Assembly: GCA_033980235.1 (NCBI GenBank)
Contig: CM067067.1
Location: 8,826,047-8,890,046 of the forward strand
Source of the DNA: Diadema setosum
Taxonomy: Eukaryota; Echinodermata; Echinoidea; Diadematoida; Diadematidae
DNA: 64,000 nucleotides
Reading direction: 5' to 3'
The position numbers and the translations under genes were made by a program. Every line of letters starts with the position of its first letter. Within the stretch, counting starts at the first letter, position 1. Shown here piece by piece: positions 41,431-54,171 of the stretch. A model generated the notes under the pieces. That model did no database searches, was not told the origin of the DNA, and saw nothing but the letters and a program-made list of their open reading frames with translations.

Positions 41431-44400
41431 CTGAAAGAGAATGCAATGCAAGTTTATTAGGTCAAGGTTAAAAAACCTAACATTGTTTTGACAGATTTCT
41501 AATGTACTAAAACTAGTTGAGACGATGGAACATGTACTGTACTGTAAAACACAATATATTCCGGCATGAAAATTTTGCGAATTAGAGCCGACAGCCTTTC
41601 TCGCAGCATGAAATTTTCGCGACTTGCCACTGACATCCAATGTACATTGAGTACGGACGAACTTTGGCGTGAATTTTAAGTTTGCGAATGTTGCTACTCG
41701 CAAAATTCGCAAGATCAAAATGCATACAAACATTCCTCGTTCTACAGTAAGCCGCATACATTGTTGTACATGATTGCATCACAACTACACAAGTAGGCTG
41801 TGGGTCCCCACTGTACATGTGGAATATCATAGCATGGGAATCTTGATTTCTGCACTAGACTTCTAGTTAAGTAAAGAATGATTGCAAAAGCACTGTATAT
41901 TTGGCAGGATAGATTGATGGCACAGTAAGCCATTTACAATTCAACCATACAGACTGTAAAGCTCTCAAAAAGTTGATCGCCGATGTTTGTTTCTTAGAAT
42001 CCTTCAGAACTTGCTATCCTTTTTTTTTTTAAGAAATATGTACCCTCATTCACAAATTACAGCAGCTACATGTAAATCCACTCAAAATTGTTTTCCTAGT
42101 GTAAAAAAAAGAGTAATTGAATGAAATATTGCTAATAATATCAAATATTAAAAGTCAATATGACATTACAGGACAAAAAATTTACACTGTTCCAACTGAC
42201 TCTTTTCGAACAAGCGACTAGGTGAGCTGCTCTTTACAATTACATTCAATTTAAATTAACATTCTATTGAAAAAAAAAAAAAAGAAGCAAGCCACCTATA
42301 AAAACCTGAAATTTGACCGCCTGCCCATGTAAAACCCATGCTTTTGCGTGTGGTCGAGTTTTGGCCAAGGAATCTTGTTTAATGTTAGTGTAGGATTTTT
42401 AGTTTCTAAAAATGTTACAAATGAATTTAATGCTCTGGTTTTGTGCCCACCTGTTTCTGGCCATATCAGTAAATTATCCACCACACACTCAAGAGCCGGC
42501 ATGCAACATACAAAAATTGGTAATCGTGTAGAAATGCACACCATGCACACCTACCATTTCCTTCCTTAATTTGTCAATAAAACTTTTCGTGGCTATCAGA
42601 AATGTCAAGATGAACCATATCTGATGGTTTCATGAAATTTCATAGCCAATTACAGAAGAAAATTAGCTAACTTTGACTCAAAAGTACGCCGATCGACGGC
42701 TGTATCAGCGTAGCATGATTGATGATCGATTATGTGGAAAAGCGATATAATGATGATGATCGATCGTTGTAGTCTGTGGTACAGCCGCTTGTTTGGTGTT
42801 TAACCACAATAATTACGTCGGCTTAACAGTAAAAAGTTGAAGAAAGTTATCTCGATGCGTCTGTTTTTTGTTGTTTTAATAAATTTTCTCCTGCGTGCTG
42901 CGTTTGACTGTATACAAACATTGTATCTGTCAACATATTTTGCTGACTGAATGATGGGAGGATAATATGTGTGAAACAATAAAAGATAATGGACCTTACT
43001 ACGAAACAAAAGCAAATATTGGGGTTGCAGTTCTTGTATACATACTTAATAAAATGAAATGGAAAAATGAATAGCGTTATTATCATAAAAACAATGATTT
43101 ATACTGTAAATTGAACTTATCAATTAAAAACATAAATTCAATACCATTTACCATCACCAGAAACAAACAACAAATCCCCTTCGAATTCAACTTCCTCCTC
43201 ATCTTCTTTTCTCTCTCTTTCTCTCTCTCCCTCCTTCTAATAGCCTTACTCTTTTCTTCTTCTTTTCTCTTCAACACTATTCAAATTAAATCATCAACTT
43301 TTGTCATGAATCAATACTTGCCACAATTTCTAAAGAAAGGACATCTAAATCCTGGTATGAATAATCTGTATCAATAATTTAAATAGTGATAATCATGATA
43401 GTGGCAATGAAAAGAATGAGAAAAAATACGAAAATGAAAGTAGATCTAGGGCCCACATTGGCCACACGTATTGCACAAGTCGTGTTAATATTGTTAGTAA
43501 GCGGCTAATTAGAGACTACCAGAATCGATTATAATCGTTGACATAGTTCTCTGTGAAATCGATGCACTAGTTACTACGTCGGAACTGTGATCGCGACCGA
43601 CGTACTTTTCAACTCCGATTTCTCATTTTTCTTTCCTTTTCGGCTTTCTAATTCAATGAAAACTCTCTGATATGGTTCAATTTAGCATCTCCAAGAGCTG
43701 CACAAAATTTTATAGACAAACGGCGAAGCGAACGGTAGGTGTGCATTTCTACATGATTACCCAAAAATTTGATCTTATCATACACTTAACAGTCTGGTTA
43801 CATGTATTACTATATCTAGACAGAAAAATCTGTCTGTCCGGAGGGGTCTTTTATTTTTTTGACTTAATCAGCTCTCCTCCGCAAGGAGATTCTGTGACCA
43901 ATTGGTGACGGTGAAGCCAAACACAGCGCAGTCTCCATCTGGTCTCGTCTCTGCGGAACATATCCCTGGCCACGACGACCAGATACAGATCGATCTTTCG
44001 GTCAAATGTATATCATGAGAATTGAGATTATTGCACTTTTTGGACGTTTTCCATCAAACCAAATCACGGCGGCACGGCAGCTGCTAGTCAGTTCACTTTG
44101 TCTCAGTCGCTCAATTCACTCTCAACTTCATTCAATACCCGGGCCGTGCCGCCGTGGACCATTACTTGCATTGCCATTCGACCATATCCACACATTTACA
44201 AGTGTAGTAGTAACCCACCACACGCATTTGCACGCACGCACTGCACGACATGACCGAGGCAGCACACCGTTGTGGACAATACTTCATGCACGTACAACGT
44301 GTAGCTCACCATCACGTTCATAACGCCTACCCACCCTTCCTCACTCGTGCCATATAACACTTATTTCGAACAATTCCTTCAGGATAAACACAAACATACG

Positions 44401-44506
44401 TACATATTTCGAATAAAATAATCGAAATCTTCAAGTCTACGTACACAAGTCTCTACTTCTGACAGCTGTGTGCAGTAAAATGTACAGGTATTGAAGACAA
44501 ACTTAC
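41431..44506 (-). other. Probable BZW 5'-UTR intron
   Basis: The start-codon exon begins at a good acceptor (CTTTCAG, exon from 41430), so at least one non-coding exon lies upstream. A strong donor on the minus strand (CGC|GTAAGT, exon edge 44507) is a candidate partner. No coding exon was recognised in between. Transcript data would decide the pair. Confidence 0.4.
41531..41756. mobile_element. Probable MITE with TACTGTA ends
   Basis: Ends TACTGTAAAAC and GTTCTACAGTA are imperfect inverted repeats. AAAATTTTGCGAATT occurs on the left and CGCAAAATTCGCAAG on the right. It sits about 100 bp upstream of the BZW start-codon exon, inside the 5' intron. Confidence 0.5.
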
Positions 44507-45014
44507 GCGAATCCTCTGTACTTGCAGAAATATCAGGTCACAACAGGTTCATTAGCTGAACGGGGGTGGAAGACCTATGATTCAAAGCATGTCACAAAAT
44601 AGATAAAATTTGATGTTTATATCTTAGTGTAATTTAATATACATAATTATGAGTCAATTCATTCATAATATTGAATAGATTTTGTGCATGTAACTACTAG
44701 CATTTTAAGAATTTTCATTTTTTTTTGTCAACATATTTTTATTATGACGAAATGAGCTTATACCGATTTTTCATATAGAGTAAGACCCCGTATTTAAGAA
44801 TGTATCATGTGTCTCATCCAAAAATTAGATTCTTATTTCAATTCATAAACAAATATTTGGGATATAAAAAAACTGTAAAATTTTAATAGTATTTTTTAAT
44901 ATCAGATTTTATGGAACATTGCTTTTTACATGTAGAAAAAATCCTCACTTTTTGTTAGCTAGTAAATCAAAATGTGCTCACACACACACACGTCGGGCCC
45001 ATTCGTGTATTGTT

Positions 45015-45052
45015 TTTTAACCGGAAGTGTATGTAACGTCATACTAGTATTG
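45015..45052. promoter_or_regulatory. Candidate promoter motifs: ETS and CRE-like
   Basis: ACCGGAAGTG (ETS-type) and, 10 bp later, AACGTCA (CRE half-site) lie about 0.5 kb beyond the putative BZW 5' exon. Such pairs are common in housekeeping promoters. Position and motifs are the only evidence. Confidence 0.25.
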
Positions 45053-45363
45053 CAAATTTCAGGTGCAACATCCCACGTCGTATCCTCCTACTAATGTGAG
45101 TAAACCAGGAAGTTCTTGGAAAAGCAGCGTTCCGCGCTCACACGCTGTGCTGAACAGATGGAAAAACAAAAGGAAGAAAGAGAAATAGTTAAAAGAACAG
45201 CCAAAGGCTACAACTCGATAATCAGGAAGTCCCTTTCAGCGATAATCAGGAAAATAAAAAAAAAAATAATGCGGATATACCACCATTAGCTCGCTCTTTC
45301 AGCTGCGAGATTGATAATTAGACAAAGTAGATGTAACAAAACAGGCAAATCGGAAATTTTAAA

Positions 45364-45938
45364 GGACAAGTTCACCTTCATAAACACAAGGGTTAAGAGA
45401 ATGCAGCAATATTAGTAGAACACATCAGTGAAAGTTTGAGGAAAATTGGACAATCGATGCAAAAGTTATGAAATTTTAAAATTTTTGTGTTATTGGAACC
45501 GCTGGATGAGGAGACTACTAAGGCTCGTGATATTATATGAGTACAACAGTATAAAGAAAATATAAAGAAAATTAAACATATTTTCACTTTTTCGCATACT
45601 AAAAGAGCACTTGACTTGCCTCTTTCTACAGGCAATGGGAATAATATTACCCATAACATTATGTCAGTAATGAGTCAAGGGAATGTGTACTTTTTTCAAA
45701 AGATGAAATTTTGTGAAATTCTCTTTATACTTTCCGTATATTGTTGTACGCATGTGACATCATACACTGCAGTAGTCTTCTCATTCAGCGGTGACTGCAC
45801 AAAAACTTTAAAAATTCATAACTTTTGAATGGATTGTCCGATTTTCCTCAAACTTTCAATGATGTGTTCTACTAATATTGGTACATTCTCTCAATCCCTA
45901 TGTTAATGAAGGTGAACTTGTCACCATTTTATCATAAA
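45364..45938. mobile_element. Fold-back element, family A copy 2
   Basis: Left end AAAGGACAAGTTCACCTTCA and right end ATGAAGGTGAACTTGTCACC are inverted. The arms share long stretches with copies at 25791 and 60668, for example AACTTTCACTGATG-type and GGATGAGGAGACTAC-type words. The TTAA sites are mutated here. It is intergenic between BZW and SPPL2. Confidence 0.75.
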
Positions 45939-46018
45939 ATATTAGTAATACATATTCCATATTCGCGGTGACGATAGTAATAAGAATATTCTACAATCAT
46001 AAAAATGGTATCCATGGC

Positions 46019-46064
46019 AATGATAATGATGATGATGATGATGATGGTGGTGATGATGATGATG

Positions 46065-46128
<64 letters not shown>

Positions 46129-46145
46129 TAATAATAATAATAATA
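46019..46145. repeat. (GAT)n(AAT)n trinucleotide array
   Basis: About 12 GAT-type units run into some 24 AAT units. Every reading frame stays open, producing false poly-Ile, poly-Asn and poly-Leu frames. Confidence 0.95.
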
Positions 46146-46305
46146 CCAATAATATTGGAAGCCACACTATATAGTTGTCAGGCATGATGACATGAATTTT
46201 GCATTTTATGGTGTAAACCAGGCAAAGCACTGTTTTTGTTTTTGTTTTTAATGTGGGAAGGTATGATAAACAGAATTACTCTAAAATTCCATAGACAATT
46301 TAGAT

Positions 46306-46360
46306 ATCGCTTCTCGGCCTTCAGTTGGCTGAGATCATATGTAGAAGTTGGTCTTTATGA
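46306..46360 (+). pseudogene. U2 snRNA-like 5' fragment
   Basis: ATCGCTTCTCGGCCTT, then a 3-nt insert, then TTGGCTGAGATCA matches the first ~30 nt of U2 spliceosomal RNA with small changes. Weaker similarity (TGTAG, GGTCTTTAT) continues to about 46360. The branch-point pairing segment is changed, and no Sm site or 3' stem-loops were found, so it is best read as a pseudogene fragment or a U2-derived repeat head. Confidence 0.55.
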
Positions 46361-48568
46361 AATTTTCTATTCCATTTCCTGTGTAAATTTGAACGATGGT
46401 GTTTCGCATGCAGAAACGCTTCTCTATAGTTATATGCATCTCTCTTTTTTACCATTAAAAGAGTCCCACTGAAATAAGTTTCTTGGGTTGACCATATGGC
46501 AGTGTGTCTTGAGGGCGGAGAATAATCAAACTTGTTTATCTAAAAATTATATATTTGGGTTTTTTTTCATATACTCCCAGATTGTGATTACTAGAAGTGT
46601 TTTTCACTGAAAAACTGTGATAAGTCGACATTGCAATATTCCAACCCACTGCCAGGCAAGTTATACTGGCTGTCAAAAACCCTGTATCTTTGGGGCAAGC
46701 ATTATAGACCAAGTACGATGTATGTCAACATAATAGATTTGGTTAAATGACTAAAAAGTCTAGTATAAGTGCAAACACGATTGTCTGTGGATCACTGCGC
46801 TGTCGATTCTTCTCAACAGTCACATTATCGCAGTAGCATGCTTTATGATCGTCTTTGACATTGTATAAACAAAAATAGGTCTACTGGATAGTGTAACTGC
46901 ATATAATGGGAGGGATATTATTGTTTTTTTTCTATAATGATTCATTCCGGCTTGCTAGGCGGTACAATACTTCATAGTTTATGTGTACAAAGATTTGTAA
47001 TACTATATGTTTGATCCATCATTAAATCACTATAATCTCTATTTATACCTCCTGGAAAGTCATCATCGCTTTGGTTGCAACATTACTTTTGCGCAAAAGA
47101 TAAAATTTTGTCATAAAAACACACGTTATGAGATGAAACATCGGCTCCTCTGCTAATTTGTAAATATTGCTGCAATAACCAAATCACTTCTGATGAGGGA
47201 ACTATAATGTAAAACTTCAGAATTGTATACAAACCTTATTTTGTTATTTCAGATGCGATTTTACTTCATGAACAACAACAGAAATGATGGAAGCAGGGTT
47301 AATGAGTATAGACATAAGGCTATTCAGGGTGTGCTTGTCCCATAGCTATCCTTTTGAAATCAGATCCCGGAAGTCACTAATTTCGGTATTAGACAACCGT
47401 TTGCTATGGAAAAAGAGGGAGGGAATAGACATGAAACGTCCCAAATTGCAGCCATTTGCAGAGATGCTTGACTTATTTTGGAAGATGTGCATCTATTTCA
47501 CTTTTAACCTACTTGCTCTGCTGCTTAAGTGTATAAGCAGAAATGATAGGTAAATGAAACGTGCTTGATTTTCTCTATAGATAAAAAGGGAAACTATTTT
47601 TGCGTGCGTGAGTGTCTGATCCATGCAGGGTCGGGGTTGGGGCTCGTGTTATTGATCTTGGGTATGGGGAGGAATCTGCCAGTGACACCTCAATGAAATT
47701 ATTAGTCATTGCCGTTTTTGTTTTTGTTTTGTTTTTTGTTTATGTTGGTTTGCTCGTCAGAGGTGAACAAAGAGGTTACGTAATCACTATGCTTCTATAC
47801 TCGAGTATCCTCTCATGATAATGAAACACTATCATGGTCGGCGGACGGGGGGGGGGGGGGTAGGTGGGCCCCCACTTTTTTTTGTCACCATACAAAGGAA
47901 TACATATCAGGTATCACCGCGCTGAAGATCGTTTTTTTTTCTCTGTTTGTCAGCTGAAGAAACCCGGTGTGGTGCCCTACAAATGTACAGACGTTGCGCT
48001 GTAAAAGACCCTTAAATAAGTTGTTTTTTTTTTTGTTTTTTGTGGGGGGTTTTGGTGGTTTTTTTTCTTTTGCTTGTTAGCTAATGAAACCCAGAAGTGG
48101 CACTCAGAAGTCTGAAGTGCCCCCCTCCCCCCTCACTTTTGAAAACGTGGCGTCGGCCATGCTAGTGGAAATGGGGAGTGTAAAACAGAATGGGCACACA
48201 TACAATGAAAAATAACAACAACAAACGAGTATTGTACAACAAAACAGAATGTGGTCATTGTATTTTGACCAAAAACACCCCCCCCCCCCCCCCTCCTAGA
48301 CAGGCCCAGCAGCTCTCCTCAACCTCTCTCCCCTTCTTGCACCTGTCGACTCCTCCCTCAGGGCCTTCCCCCTTTCCCAGCTTTCTACACAAGCACATAC
48401 ACACACACACACACACTACACGCGAAAACGAAGAAGAAGAAAAAACACACACACATTCATGTGTTGTGCATTTATGACCGTAATAAATTATGTAGTATAC
48501 GGTCGCAGTCGAGAGTCAGCAGGCCAACAACAGGGTGTAGATTGCAGACTAATTACCCAACTTTAGAA
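46361..48568. other. Intergenic DNA upstream of SPPL2
   Basis: AT-rich sequence without supported exons. It has poly-G at 47847-47862, T-rich runs, a C run at 48279-48293 and a (CA)n tract at 48395-48416. The ~80 bp before 48569 probably contain the SPPL2 5' UTR, but no TATA box or clear initiator was identified. Confidence 0.45.
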
Positions 48569-51500
48569 ATGGCGATCGTAAAGACGGAAAGGGTTGTTAT
48601 TCTTTTGTCCCTGTTGCATATGGTAAGTTATTGACACAACTCTGAAGTTAATTAATTGGTAGGTATATTGCTTAGGCTCATGACTGTGTGTAATTTTTAT
48701 GTATTTGATGAACAATTTCGTCGAAAAGGCCTTTTTGTTTACTGTACGTAATTCGGCAGGGATATGCCGAGTTTAAAGCTAGTCCCATACGTTAAGATCT
48801 GTGATGTTCTTGACGTGAGTACGACTCGAGTTCATTTTCAGACAGGCCTAGGCCCTAACGTTAGCACTCTCTACAGAATAGGAGATGACGATAAAGAATC
48901 TTTGTAACAATTAGGGCCTACAACATCGTTTCCTCACCAATTGCATTGACATTGTCTTTGCTAATGTTCATACCATGATGTTGTATGATTTATTAATTTT
49001 CCTGCATTTGTACTTGTGTAAAATTTTTACCTTGAATGTAGAAATAGAAGGGCCTAGGTCTAAGACTTCTCGTTCTAAAGTTAGGCCCTAAGCCTAGAAT
49101 TATTACCTGTTTTTAATTTATATACTCAGCTCAGCTCTGTTTAGTCCTAGTAGTAGTAGTACTTAGTAGTAGGCCTACTTCTGGTGAGTGGTATTGAATA
49201 GTGGTAGGTGCCTAAATTTAAGGTTTTGAAAACCATCTTGCACCATTTCATATTTGCTTCCAATATATCAAAAGAGACCAAGAAACTTACTTGACTGATG
49301 CAATTTGCTTGGATGGTGAGTTGTTTTGGAGTATTTTGAGATCAAAGTGTAGAATAATAAATTTATAATAAGTCGCTTAGTCGGTATCCCGTGGTAATTT
49401 TATAGATTTCTAGATCTATACCGACCTTTCTCCAGAAGGATCCAGGCTAACTCGGTCTCAGGGCAGGGACAACTCGACCCTGTTTCAGGCAATTTACATG
49501 CAGTTCGTGATAGCCATATTTTGTACACAGGTGCACATTAAGTTTGTATGCACCCCAAAAGAGGTTCTTTGATGCGCGCGTTGTATCAACTGCGACCAGC
49601 CAGAACGCAAAGTGTTAAGCGCTCCCATTGTAGTAGATAGTAGATTTCTACAACACTTTACAATCCAGAGAGACAACTCGGCCCCGCAGTCAAAGCAAGG
49701 CCGAGTTGTCCGCGAGTCTGAGTGTTTTAGCCTGACCCCAATCAGCTCACAGGTAAGTTCTGAGATTGCGACTCTGGCAAACCCTTTTGGTTAATATTTC
49801 ACATTACCTAACGGATACTTTGTTATTACAGTGTTATTCTACTCATTTCTTAGGCATATGTACATGTACATTTTGGAGCGAAATTTGACAGTTCTGCAGG
49901 CATACCAGAACTATGTATTACCTTTATTAATGCTTACTGAAAATAAACTGAACTAAACTAAAATAATTGTACAGTACTTAGCAAGTTATTCATGGCTACA
50001 AATGATTGTGGCATATTGTTAAATGTAGATGGCCTTAAACATTGTATTTTTATTTGAAGCTGACAAGTTATTGTTTGTTAATCAAAAATCTCATGGTAAA
50101 TTACTAAGGTAAGATGACTTCTTCATTTCCATTCAAGAGAGTTGTGAAGAATAAAGAGTATTCAGAATATGGTGTAAGTCTTGCAATAAAGGGATGATAT
50201 AGTTTTGATTGAGACCTAACATAAGGATTCAAATATTCTTTGGTGAGATGAGAAACCTCTTATGAAATGTGAAAGAGCGTGTACAATGTAATTTCAAGAG
50301 AAATTAAATGATTGTTTGATGAAAATTGGTGTGAAAATGGCTGAGACATCCAAAACAGAGTGATCCAACTTTTATTACGATTGTTTCTTTTACTTTGTTT
50401 TTGGCTGTCTGAGCCATTCCAAAACCAATTTTTCATTAAATGAATATTGAATTCCTCCTAGAATGGTATGCTTTGTAGTACATGTAGTTATTTTATAACT
50501 ACATGTAGTTTCCTGGTATCTCACAAAAAGTGAAAAGTCCAGTCTTCATCTCCACCAATACTATGCTTTCCCTTTAAGTCAAGACAATTCGCTAGTACAG
50601 AGGTAATAACTGCACTTGTGAGTATAATTGTCCATTGATTAAATCAATCAATCATCAATCAACATTACAACATTTAAATGCAATGTACCTTGTAAGTTCC
50701 CCATCCCATCAGTTGAACATCTCAGGAACATTATGACAGACAATATCTGTCAATTATTTCTTCATATTTCTAGAGTACCTTTCTGATTGCTAATGGTTTG
50801 TTTTGATTTATAGAGATAGGCATATTGCCAGTTAATATTTATTAATGATGAAACATGCCCACAATTTCGATGTTGAAGAGGAACTTACCATTGTACAAAT
50901 TTGCATAGAATATTCTAATAAATAGTTTGTGTGACATGACTGTCACACAATAAGTAGTGATTAATCAGACCACATCATCATTATCATCTTCCATAAGTCA
51001 TCCATTTTTTATCCAGGTTTGTCCCCTCTACTGGGGATGACCGGATTTACTGTACCTCAATCTTGCAGCAACCGCTATCACACCCTCTCTCCACCTCGCC
51101 GTATTTGGGATGTCCTCCTTTCTCAAGCAACCCTTCATAAGCTCCTTCTCCACCTTTCTCTTCCATGTCTTCTTCCGTCGTCCTTTTCATTCATTGCTCA
51201 TATACTTTAAACTATATCATTTCTCTTAACAATAAGACTGTTCTTTTTCTTAAAGATGTAAAAGAATTCATTGTTGAGATAATGATGGTCACATCATGTA
51301 ATGTTATCCTTATTTTCTTTTACAGATTCATGCCTACTACGGAATTCTCTCGGTGAAATACAATGATGGAAGAAGTAGCAGAGAATACTGTATCACTTAC
51401 GACCCTGCACAGTTTCGTTTATCCAAAGAACTTCAACCAACTGTAAGATTATATTACTATCTTGTCCATCTGTGGAACCATTGTGTGTGATTAATTTACA

Positions 51501-54131
51501 TACAAGTGTGAAATTTAAATAATGATAATAATAATGACAGTGATAATAAAGTTGCAATAGATATGTTGAACATTGCTGGAATATTTGATATTAGATACCA
51601 CAAATCACTTAAGGCTCGGTCCAAATAGAAAGCTAGATGAAACAAATATTACCCAAGTTTCATTTGTTGATGATTCAAATGATCTTCTATTAAAAAAAAA
51701 AAGAAGAAGAAAAAAAGAAGAAGATGCATGTCTTGGTATTTATAATTTCTTTGTACATGAAAATATAAAAGTACCACAAAGAAAATATAGCTCATCATAT
51801 TCTCATGCTCATAATGCATATTTCTTCGTATTTCTTTGTATGCACAGTTTCTTTTTACTTGCAGATATCATAAAAGTACTACAGAGACATTATAGCTTAT
51901 CATACAATTTTCATGCTCATGATATTGTTTCATTAAAAGGACTACAGACCCTTGGCGGATCTCCTGCCTTCCCCTGTGTGTAGTGTCCCCAAGGTCTCCC
52001 TGGAGGGCCACATAGCTGCCATGCTCAGGGGAAACTGTACCTTCAGTGAGAAAGGCTACTATTCACAGCAGGCCAAAGCTGAGGGGGCAATCGTCGTCAG
52101 CAAAACGGGCACAGTGAGTTTGGTGTTTTGATTGTATGTGGTTCAAATGCTACTCCAACAATAAGAACCTATTCCATGAGTAGGAATTTTCTTTGAGGAG
52201 AAAGATCAGTATTTAGAAATCCTACTAGAATCATGCAGGAAAGGGACCTGGTAATGCCAATATAGACCTTTGTAGATTGTCATTGTTATTGCTTTGTGTA
52301 AAACTACCCAGTTTGCATGATATCATCATGTTGAAATATTCCTAAGAAGCTTGAGATGTGGTTTTCGTGGTAAGTATAATATGAAACCTATTATTCTGCG
52401 GGCAGGACATGATATGATGTGACAGCTCATGTTCATTCGAAATACGCTGTCACACATGAAGATAAAAAATAGTAAAAAAACAAAAAAACAAAAGCCCAGC
52501 ACTGGTAATGTTATCAGAAATCATTATGCCAACTAATTTACAAGCAAGTGACACAAATCAAGGGAGGTATGGTTCTCTTTCTTTTCCTTCCTACAGACCC
52601 CACCATCCTTCAATGAGTCCATTAAGATCAACATTCCTGTTGTCTTAGTGGACTACAAGGATTATACAGACATAAAGGTAAAGTGATTCAAAGTTTCTAT
52701 CCTCTGTGTGTGTGTTGAATACTGCTGAAGTAAAGTACGTCACATACTTCTGTCCAGCAGTTGAAAATGAGGTGCACTGTACATCTGTTGCTTGAATACA
52801 TTTGATAATCACTTGATAATTTGTAATAGCCAAGAGCCCAGCAAATACTTGATGTGTCATTAGTCAGTATTCATATGCTTTATGTGTGATACTAATAGGT
52901 TGCCATACATTCATTGTAGAATTAAAGTATTGTGAACAAGAAAAAAATGTCGGTATTCATAAACAAAGTGATTTATATATTTCTGCAAAGCTTAAGTCTC
53001 CAGGAATATGAATAGTTAACTTTCAGAAGGTGAAAATGTCTTTAGAACGATTGAGAGATGGTGTTTTGAGGCCCTTTTTAGACCACCTGAACCCGATCTG
53101 ATGGCGAAATTTTGGTGACCAAAATTATGACGTCATGACATGGACGAATCAGCCCTGTGCTCGCTGATGTGATACGCTACCGCTAGCTAACTTTGCACCT
53201 AAGCTACGCTCTGTATCACGCCGCCGCGGGCGATGGCCTGAGTGCACCGAGGTATCTGTACCTGTCTTGTTTACTCTATCAAGCAAAAGTGAGTTATAAT
53301 TTCACTTATTGAATAAATCTTCCTTCGAATTACCATGAAGTATACCTTTTTAAATTTCTACTTGCGCTTTCGCGCCTCAGTCTCTACTCTTAAACGGCTT
53401 ATAGTAACCGTTTAATAGGCCTAGTTAGTACAGTAGTACAGTAGAGCCTAACGTTACGGTAGAACAAGAACTCTGACCTAGCTAACGTAAGGATCTACGT
53501 TGTGGAGTAGCCTATGTAGGGTTGGACCTACTACTCATCGACCGCCTAATGTTTATTTGCTTGATAAGAATATCTAACACTGAAATTCACGTAAAAAACT
53601 CCAACTTGACCTACGTGATTGAGAAAATCCAGCTCTATCAAATGCCGTTGTTCCCTTTTCGATTCGAAGTTTCAGTGCAAAAATGTCGCCGACGATCTAT
53701 CGTGGCCTCGTTTCGGCTCCCCGCGGTAAATCGCGTTATCAGGATCGACCGCTGTTTTTTGCATTGACAATGCACACAAACCGAGTTGTATTGAACACCG
53801 TGTTGTAGAAAACGTCAACGAAGCTTTTTAGGAACTTCCATAGACATTACATTGTGCTGTCATTACGATTCGGTGAAAGCATTCATTCGAAATTTTGTCC
53901 TTGATTAAAACCATCAATGAACAGTGAATTATCGCGTTTTCCCACACCATCCTCATCCATTTTTATGTGCTTTGCGCGCAGACGAAGTGCGTACTAAGTG
54001 TTCAGTGCGCGAATTATATGCGGTCGGATATGTAGTGGGGCTACCATACACACCAAACTAGCTCTCCGGCGGGGACTCGGCGGTTCGCTACTGACGTTGC
54101 TTCAGACTATATTATTAGTATTATTATGGCT

Positions 54132-54171
<40 letters not shown>

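Noticed and set aside
41344..41757. 137-aa minus-strand frame starting upstream of the BZW ATG
   Set aside because: It reads through an intron and a MITE. A good acceptor at 41431 and family homology place the start at 41421.
44006..44323. 105-aa open frame upstream of BZW
   Set aside because: Low-complexity His/Thr/Ser composition with no domain. It lies in the probable 5'-UTR intron of BZW.
45932..46230. Open frames with poly-Ile, poly-Asn and poly-Leu runs
   Set aside because: The GAT/AAT array has no stop in most frames; purely a repeat artefact.
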